Origin: Bacteroidota bacterium
Lineage (GTDB): Bacteria > Bacteroidota > Bacteroidia > Cytophagales > Cytophagaceae
DNA length: 64,000 bases
Direction: 5' to 3'
Assembly: GCA_023458555.1 (NCBI GenBank)
Contig: JAEWYS010000015.1
Location: 186,001-250,000 of the forward strand
Shown: positions 59,441 through 64,000 of the stretch, one piece after another
Position numbering within the stretch: the first letter of the stretch is position 1
Layout of the letters: each line of letters starts with the position of its first letter
The notes under the pieces: model-generated
The model's database searches: none
What the model was told of the DNA's origin: nothing
The model's input: the letters and a program-made list of their open reading frames with translations, nothing else
Translations under genes and position numbers: made by a program

Positions 59441-61325
59441 TCTTCTTATTCAATATAGGTATTTCACATAATATGACCGTGCCCTTGCCGGGCTGTGACT
59501 TGATATCAAACGTGCCTTTGAGAATGTTGACACGTTCCTTCATGTTTTTCAGGCCTCTGGTTTCCGAGTTCCAGTCTACCTCAAAGCCCTTGCCATTATC
59601 TGCTATTTCGACAATAATGTTTTCATTACTTTCAAAAATAGCTACTTCGGCTTCTGTTGCTTCAGCGTATTTGACCATATTATTGAGTGCTTCCTGGATA
59701 ATACGGTATACATTGGTTGTGACATCAAACGGAAGCTGTAATGCATCACTGTTTTCGTTTTCGTACAGCAGCGAAACCAGTACCCCGCTTGTCTCTTCGA
59801 TCTGACTGGCAAGTCTTTGCAGGCCGGCTTTGAGCCCGAAATCAATAAGTACCGAAGGCATCAGATTGTTGGAAATCCGACGCACTTCGAAAAGCGTTTC
59901 GTCCAGCAGCTTTTTGATCTCCGCCTTTACTTCCGCATTATCGTTGACCTCACCAAGCCGGAACCGTGTGGCGGTCAGCAGCTGTCCCAGTCCGTCATGC
60001 AGTTCGCGGGAAATTCTTTTTCGCTCCACTTCCTGGCCTTCGATCAGCTTGAGACTGTTTTCCTTGATCAGCTTTATCTCATTTTCGGTAAGAATCTTGA
60101 GCTTGTCCCGCATCTGTATGAGCGAGTGTCCGAGCACATCGTCCGGGCTCAGCGGCTGATAGTCCTTGTTAAAATTGCCGTTTCCGATCTCATAAGCAAA
60201 ATCCGAAGTTTGCTCCAGCGCGCGGATCAGCCGGGTAGTAGCCAGGTTCATCTCCCCTATTTCGTCCATAGATTCAGGCTCAGGTACTTTGTCCGGTATG
60301 ATTCCGCGAGCTGCCTTATTAAGGAGGTTTTTAAGCTGTACAATGGGATTGGCGATTTTCCGGGCCAGATACGTCGTGATCGTAAAAAAAACCAGTGTAA
60401 CCAGCAAGCCGGCAATAAACATCTGCTTGCGCAGCAGATGTATGGATTTGAGGGCCTCGTTTTTATCAATTTCGGATATAATGACCCATTCAAGCCCGGT
60501 TATTTCCATAGGCCTGAATACGCTGAGCACTTTGATACCCCGGTAGTCATCAATGATCTCGATACCGCTTATACCCGACAATGCCAGCTGTGCTGCTGTC
60601 GTATTGACTTCGATACGGGCCGGGTCGATGTGGGGGAAAAAACGGCTTTTAGACCGCATATGCAGATCACTGCTGACAATATAGGACTCTCCTGTTTCTC
60701 CCAGCCCTGTTCGTTCATAGATCAGTGAGGTGATATCGTCCGGATTGCTGAGCGCCAGCAGTATGCCTGCCGGTTTCCCATTTTCATCACGCACGGGTAC
60801 TCCTGTCAGTAGTAAGATCTTATCTGGTTGTCTGTTGAACTTTCCTGTAAAGTCGCCGAGGGCTCCGGTATTCTTGCATGCTTTCAGAAAGATTTGCAGG
60901 TAGTCATTGTCTGCGTTGCTTATCAGTATATCTGTCAGAGGAGAAACTCTGTCACGGACGAGTCTTCCGGCAGTATCCAGCAGCAGGATGGATTCAAAAT
61001 GAGCATTTTCCTGGATAAATTCCAGATAGCGCAGATATCCCGGACTTATACCGTGGTGACGGAGGTTTTCGAGGGTTTCATCGCTGGCGGCCAGTCGCTC
61101 CAGTATATGCTTCTTGTGCTCGAAATATGCCTCGAGCTGGTTCTTTTTCAGAATATTGATGGAAGACAGCTGATCGAAGGTCCGCTCGGAAACCGCTTTT
61201 TCGATCGAATGGTAGGATACGTATGCGACAATGGAAACCGTCAGAATACCCAGAATCAGATAGGCAATGGTCAGTTTGTATACCAGCTTCAGATCTTTTA
61301 ACCGGTCAACGTCAAAAATTTTCAA
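59433..61325 (-). CDS. Cache-HAMP sensor histidine kinase (HisKA_3 type)
   Basis: A 630-residue membrane kinase: TM1 at about 16-36, a periplasmic Cache-type sensor (about 40-295; ILLLDTAGRLVRDRVSPLTD, GVPVRDENGKPAGILLALSNPDDI), TM2 at about 303-320, HAMP (about 321-375), dimerisation domain with phospho-His443 in ISRELHDGLGQLLTATRF, and an HATPase with N box IIQEALNNMVKYAEA and G boxes VEIADNGKGFEV and RGLKNMKERV. It senses an extracytoplasmic signal and phosphorylates the neighbouring NarL-type regulator. Ligand unknown. Confidence 0.94.
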   Translation of the reverse strand: MKIFDVDRLKDLKLVYKLTIAYLILGILTVSIVAYVSYHSIEKAVSERTFDQLSSINILKKNQLEAYFEHKKHILERLAASDETLENLRHHGISPGYLRYLEFIQENAHFESILLLDTAGRLVRDRVSPLTDILISNADNDYLQIFLKACKNTGALGDFTGKFNRQPDKILLLTGVPVRDENGKPAGILLALSNPDDITSLIYERTGLGETGESYIVSSDLHMRSKSRFFPHIDPARIEVNTTAAQLALSGISGIEIIDDYRGIKVLSVFRPMEITGLEWVIISEIDKNEALKSIHLLRKQMFIAGLLVTLVFFTITTYLARKIANPIVQLKNLLNKAARGIIPDKVPEPESMDEIGEMNLATTRLIRALEQTSDFAYEIGNGNFNKDYQPLSPDDVLGHSLIQMRDKLKILTENEIKLIKENSLKLIEGQEVERKRISRELHDGLGQLLTATRFRLGEVNDNAEVKAEIKKLLDETLFEVRRISNNLMPSVLIDFGLKAGLQRLASQIEETSGVLVSLLYENENSDALQLPFDVTTNVYRIIQEALNNMVKYAEATEAEVAIFESNENIIVEIADNGKGFEVDWNSETRGLKNMKERVNILKGTFDIKSQPGKGTVILCEIPILNKKNG

Positions 61326-61385
61326 ATCTCAATGGGTTAGGCTGCTATTTTAAGAAATAAAACGCATGTTTTTTTCAAAAACGTT

Positions 61386-61393
61386 TAATTTTG
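61386..61393 (+). promoter_or_regulatory. Possible -7 promoter element of leuS
   Basis: TAATTTTG matches TAnnTTTG 24 bases before the leuS ATG. No matching -33 TTTG at the usual spacing. Confidence 0.4.
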
Positions 61394-61417
61394 CCGTTTC
61401 AAATTATAAAATTCAGT

Positions 61418-64000
61418 ATGGCGGAATATAATTTTCAGGAAGTTGAGAAGAAGTGGCAAGAGTATTGGGAGCAGAACGAAACCTTTAAAGCGAAAGCGGA
61501 TTTTTCATTACCCAAGTATTATGTGCTGGATATGTTTCCCTATCCATCGGGAGCCGGCCTGCACGTAGGACATCCGCTGGGATACATCGCTTCGGATATA
61601 GTGGCGCGCTACAAGCGGATAAAGGGATTCAACGTGCTGCATCCTATGGGATTTGACTCTTTTGGTCTGCCTGCTGAGCAGTACGCGGTACAGACCGGTC
61701 AGCATCCGGCTATTACGACAGAGCAGAATATTGCCCGATACAAGGAGCAGCTTCGCAATATAGGTTTTTCCTTTGACTGGAAAAGAGAAGTCCGAACCAG
61801 TGACCCCTCCTATTACAAATGGACACAATGGATTTTTACGCTTCTTTTTGATGCCTGGTACGATAAGCGTACGGATAAGGCAAGACCGGTCAGCGAGCTG
61901 GTGGCGGTTTTTGAAAAAGAGGGAAATAAAAATATTGATGCGGTTACCGATGAGGATACGCCTGCTTTCAGCGCCGCTGAATGGAAGGCTATGAACGAAA
62001 AGGCGAAAAGCGACATGCTGCTGAAATATCGTCTGACCTATCTGGCCGACACGATGGTAAACTGGTGTCCGCAACTGGGTACGGTACTGGCCAACGAAGA
62101 GGTCAAGGACGGACTGTCGGAACGTGGTGGCTATCCGGTAGAGCGTAAGAAAATGCGCCAGTGGAATATGCGGATTACCGCTTATGCCGAGCGCCTTCTG
62201 AAAGGTCTGGATACACTGGACTGGTCTGAGCCGATGAAGGATATGCAGCGCAACTGGATCGGGAAATCCGTAGGTGCCGAGCTTACTTTCAGAACAGAAG
62301 ACGGAGCTTTGGACCTGAAAGTCTTTACTACCCGTATTGATACTACTTTCGGGGTGACTTATATCGCCATTGCGCCTGAGCATGAGTATATAGCTCAGCT
62401 TACTGTGGATGAATACCGTACCGAGGTAGAAGCTTATGTTGAGAAGGCTAAAAACCGGTCAGAAAGAGACCGTATGAGCGATACCAAAACCATTTCCGGT
62501 CAGTTTACCGGAAGCTATGCCATCAACCCGTTCAACAACGAGAAAATACCTGTCTGGATAGCGGATTATGTGCTTGCCGGTTACGGTACAGGTGTGGTTA
62601 TGGCAGTTCCTTCTTCCGATACACGCGATTATAATTTTGCCAGTCATTTTGGTCTGCCAATCGTCAGGGTACAGGAAGGCAAGCAGACAGATATCACTCA
62701 GGAAGATTTTGATCCGAAAAAGGGAACTATGATCAATTCTGCTTTCCTCGATGGGCTGGAAGTACCTGAGGCGATTGAAAAAGCGATTACTTTTATCGAA
62801 GAGAAAGGCATCGGTGTCCGCAAGGTCAATTACAGGATCAGAGATTCGATCTTTAGCCGTCAGCGTTACTGGGGTGAGCCGATTCCCGTGTATTATAAAG
62901 ATGATATTCCTGTAGTACTGAGCCTGGATCAGCTTCCGCTTGAGCTTCCGGAAATCAATGAATACAAACCTACCGAAAGCGGGGAGCCGCCGCTAGGCAG
63001 AGCTCATAACTTTTGTACCTCCGAAGGTCATCCTTACGAACTGAATACCATGCCGGGCTGGGCCGGTTCGAGCTGGTACTATCTCCGCTATATGGATCCT
63101 GCCAATCAGCAGGAGTTTGCGAAAAAAGAAGCGGTCAGATACTGGGATCAGGTAGATCTTTATATTGGTGGTTCCGAACATGCTACCGGTCACCTGCTGT
63201 ATTCCCGTTTCTGGAACAAGTTTTTATTTGACCTGGGGCTGGTTGGCAGTGACGAACCTTTTCAGAAGCTGATCAATCAGGGTATGATTCAGGGACGCTC
63301 CGCTTTTGTATACCGTATTGTCGGTACCAATACGTTTGTATCGTACGGCTTGCGAAAAAACTATGAGACTACTGCTCTGCATGTTGATGTATCGCTTGTA
63401 GATAATGATCAGCTGGATCTGGAAGGATTCAAAAAATGGAGGCCGGAATTTAATGATGCTGCCTTTGAACTGGAAAACGGTAAATATATATGCGGATCGG
63501 AAGTGGAAAAGATGTCAAAGTCCAAATTCAACGTAGTCAATCCGGATGATATCGTAGCCAGATATGGTGCTGATACACTACGAATGTATGAGATGTTCCT
63601 TGGACCGCTGGAGCAGTTTAAACCCTGGAATACCAATGGTATTGATGGTGTATTCAAGTTTTTGCGCAAATTCTGGAACCTCTTCCATGACGAAGCCGGT
63701 AATTTTGTTGTACAGACTGCCGAACCGAGTCGCGACGAACTGAAAGTATTACACAAGACACTGCGTAAAGTAGAAGAAGATATTGAAAGACATTCGTTCA
63801 ATACCTCTGTGAGTACCTTTATGATTTGTGTCAATGAACTGTCTTCGCTCAAATGCAACAAGAAAGACATACTAGAGCCATTGGTAATAGCTCTGTCTCC
63901 TTACGCTCCGCATATCGCGGAAGAGCTGTGGTCCAGACTGGGTAATACCGGCAGTATCAGTGAGGCCCGCTATCCACAGTGGAAAGAAGAATACCTGTCA
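61418..64000 (+). CDS. leuS: Leucyl-tRNA synthetase (3' end missing)
   Basis: The first 861 codons of leuS; the gene continues past the right edge. HIGH motif is PYPSGAGLHVGHPLGY (about 39-54) and KMSKS is VEKMSKSKFN. The Bacteroidota-type insertion near 150-205 (DKARPVSELVAVFEKEGN) is present. The editing domain keeps TTRIDTTFGVTY (usual form TTRPDTxFGVTY) and VMAVPSSDTRDYNFA (usual VMAVPAHDxRD), so the Asp residues stay but the Ala-His is Ser-Ser. The anticodon-binding domain has begun (LSPYAPHIAEELWSRLG) when the window ends. Attaches leucine to tRNA-Leu with proofreading. Confidence 0.97.
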   Translation, partial: MAEYNFQEVEKKWQEYWEQNETFKAKADFSLPKYYVLDMFPYPSGAGLHVGHPLGYIASDIVARYKRIKGFNVLHPMGFDSFGLPAEQYAVQTGQHPAITTEQNIARYKEQLRNIGFSFDWKREVRTSDPSYYKWTQWIFTLLFDAWYDKRTDKARPVSELVAVFEKEGNKNIDAVTDEDTPAFSAAEWKAMNEKAKSDMLLKYRLTYLADTMVNWCPQLGTVLANEEVKDGLSERGGYPVERKKMRQWNMRITAYAERLLKGLDTLDWSEPMKDMQRNWIGKSVGAELTFRTEDGALDLKVFTTRIDTTFGVTYIAIAPEHEYIAQLTVDEYRTEVEAYVEKAKNRSERDRMSDTKTISGQFTGSYAINPFNNEKIPVWIADYVLAGYGTGVVMAVPSSDTRDYNFASHFGLPIVRVQEGKQTDITQEDFDPKKGTMINSAFLDGLEVPEAIEKAITFIEEKGIGVRKVNYRIRDSIFSRQRYWGEPIPVYYKDDIPVVLSLDQLPLELPEINEYKPTESGEPPLGRAHNFCTSEGHPYELNTMPGWAGSSWYYLRYMDPANQQEFAKKEAVRYWDQVDLYIGGSEHATGHLLYSRFWNKFLFDLGLVGSDEPFQKLINQGMIQGRSAFVYRIVGTNTFVSYGLRKNYETTALHVDVSLVDNDQLDLEGFKKWRPEFNDAAFELENGKYICGSEVEKMSKSKFNVVNPDDIVARYGADTLRMYEMFLGPLEQFKPWNTNGIDGVFKFLRKFWNLFHDEAGNFVVQTAEPSRDELKVLHKTLRKVEEDIERHSFNTSVSTFMICVNELSSLKCNKKDILEPLVIALSPYAPHIAEELWSRLGNTGSISEARYPQWKEEYLS

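Noticed and set aside
59817..60728. Plus-strand open frame of 303 codons opposite the histidine kinase
   Set aside because: Antisense shadow of a clear Cache-HAMP kinase; composition does not look like a protein.
61508..62383. Minus-strand open frame of 291 codons inside leuS
   Set aside because: Antisense shadow of an unmistakable leucyl-tRNA synthetase.
1..64000. tRNA, rRNA, insertion sequence or prophage genes
   Set aside because: No tRNA-like TPsiC/anticodon arms, rRNA segments, transposase motifs, integrase or phage structural proteins were noticed on either strand. A tRNAscan and IS search would be decisive.

Overview
The window looks like a chromosomal segment of a Bacteroidota bacterium, most likely of the Cytophagales/Cytophagia type. 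Supporting signs are a secreted protein with a C-terminal type IX secretion (T9SS) sorting domain, OmpA/PD40 and DUF5723 outer-membrane proteins, DUF1573, DUF983, DUF6134, DUF2461 and TIGR03032 family proteins, a SerB-SerA fusion, AT-rich spacers, few Shine-Dalgarno sequences, and several promoters of the Bacteroidota form (TTTG, about 20 bases, TAnnTTTG). I found no rRNA, tRNA, CRISPR array, phage or insertion sequence. Both edges cut genes: a MoxR ATPase on the left and leuS on the right.

Layout. 0-10 kb: MoxR ATPase (partial), a DUF6134/fatty-acid hydroxylase pair, a LytTR regulator whose receiver lacks its phospho-acceptor Asp, a glycan pair (phosphoglycosyl transferase and PLP sugar aminotransferase), ispE, small unknown genes, DUF2461, and a CHASE2 plus FecR-like/TPR pair. 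10-20 kb: a pterin-type aromatic amino acid hydroxylase with a changed iron-ligand position, an acyl-CoA thioesterase, a methyltransferase, trpS, a DUF1573 protein, and a three-gene outer-membrane operon (lipoprotein, DUF5723, PD40-OmpA). 20-33 kb: a 38-residue membrane protein, mdh, then a serine-synthesis operon (serB-serA fusion, serC) running on into a MaoC hydratase and a bestrophin, sucC, lolD, two paralogous ECF sigma factors, recQ, a 2-hydroxyacid dehydrogenase and a small charged secreted protein. 33-45 kb: a TetR-TolC-AcrA-AcrB efflux operon, then an allophanate hydrolase plus urea (or guanidine) carboxylase operon. 45-54 kb: a cytochrome c/SCO/lipoprotein/Cys-motif cluster, DUF983, an MscS channel, an ArsR-SRPBCC-DoxX-DUF4256 operon with a clear operator/promoter, a uracil-DNA glycosylase family protein and a Tat-exported sugar isomerase-like protein. 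54-64 kb: a TIGR03032 protein, a seven-repeat cadherin T9SS surface protein preceded by a cluster of TACGTA palindromes, an isolated HEPN-domain gene in AT-rich surroundings, a Cache-HAMP histidine kinase with its NarL-type regulator, and leuS.

Most of the window is housekeeping and ordinary envelope biology. The points most worth a second look are the hydroxylase with Glu-to-Gln at the third iron ligand, the lone HEPN gene, the twin sigma factors with a long leader, the pseudo-receiver LytTR regulator, the CHASE2/FecR-like pair without an output domain, the TACGTA array upstream of the surface protein, and two unannotated-type small proteins. Start sites were often moved inward from the longest open frame to fit family N-termini or signal peptides; where this was done it is stated.
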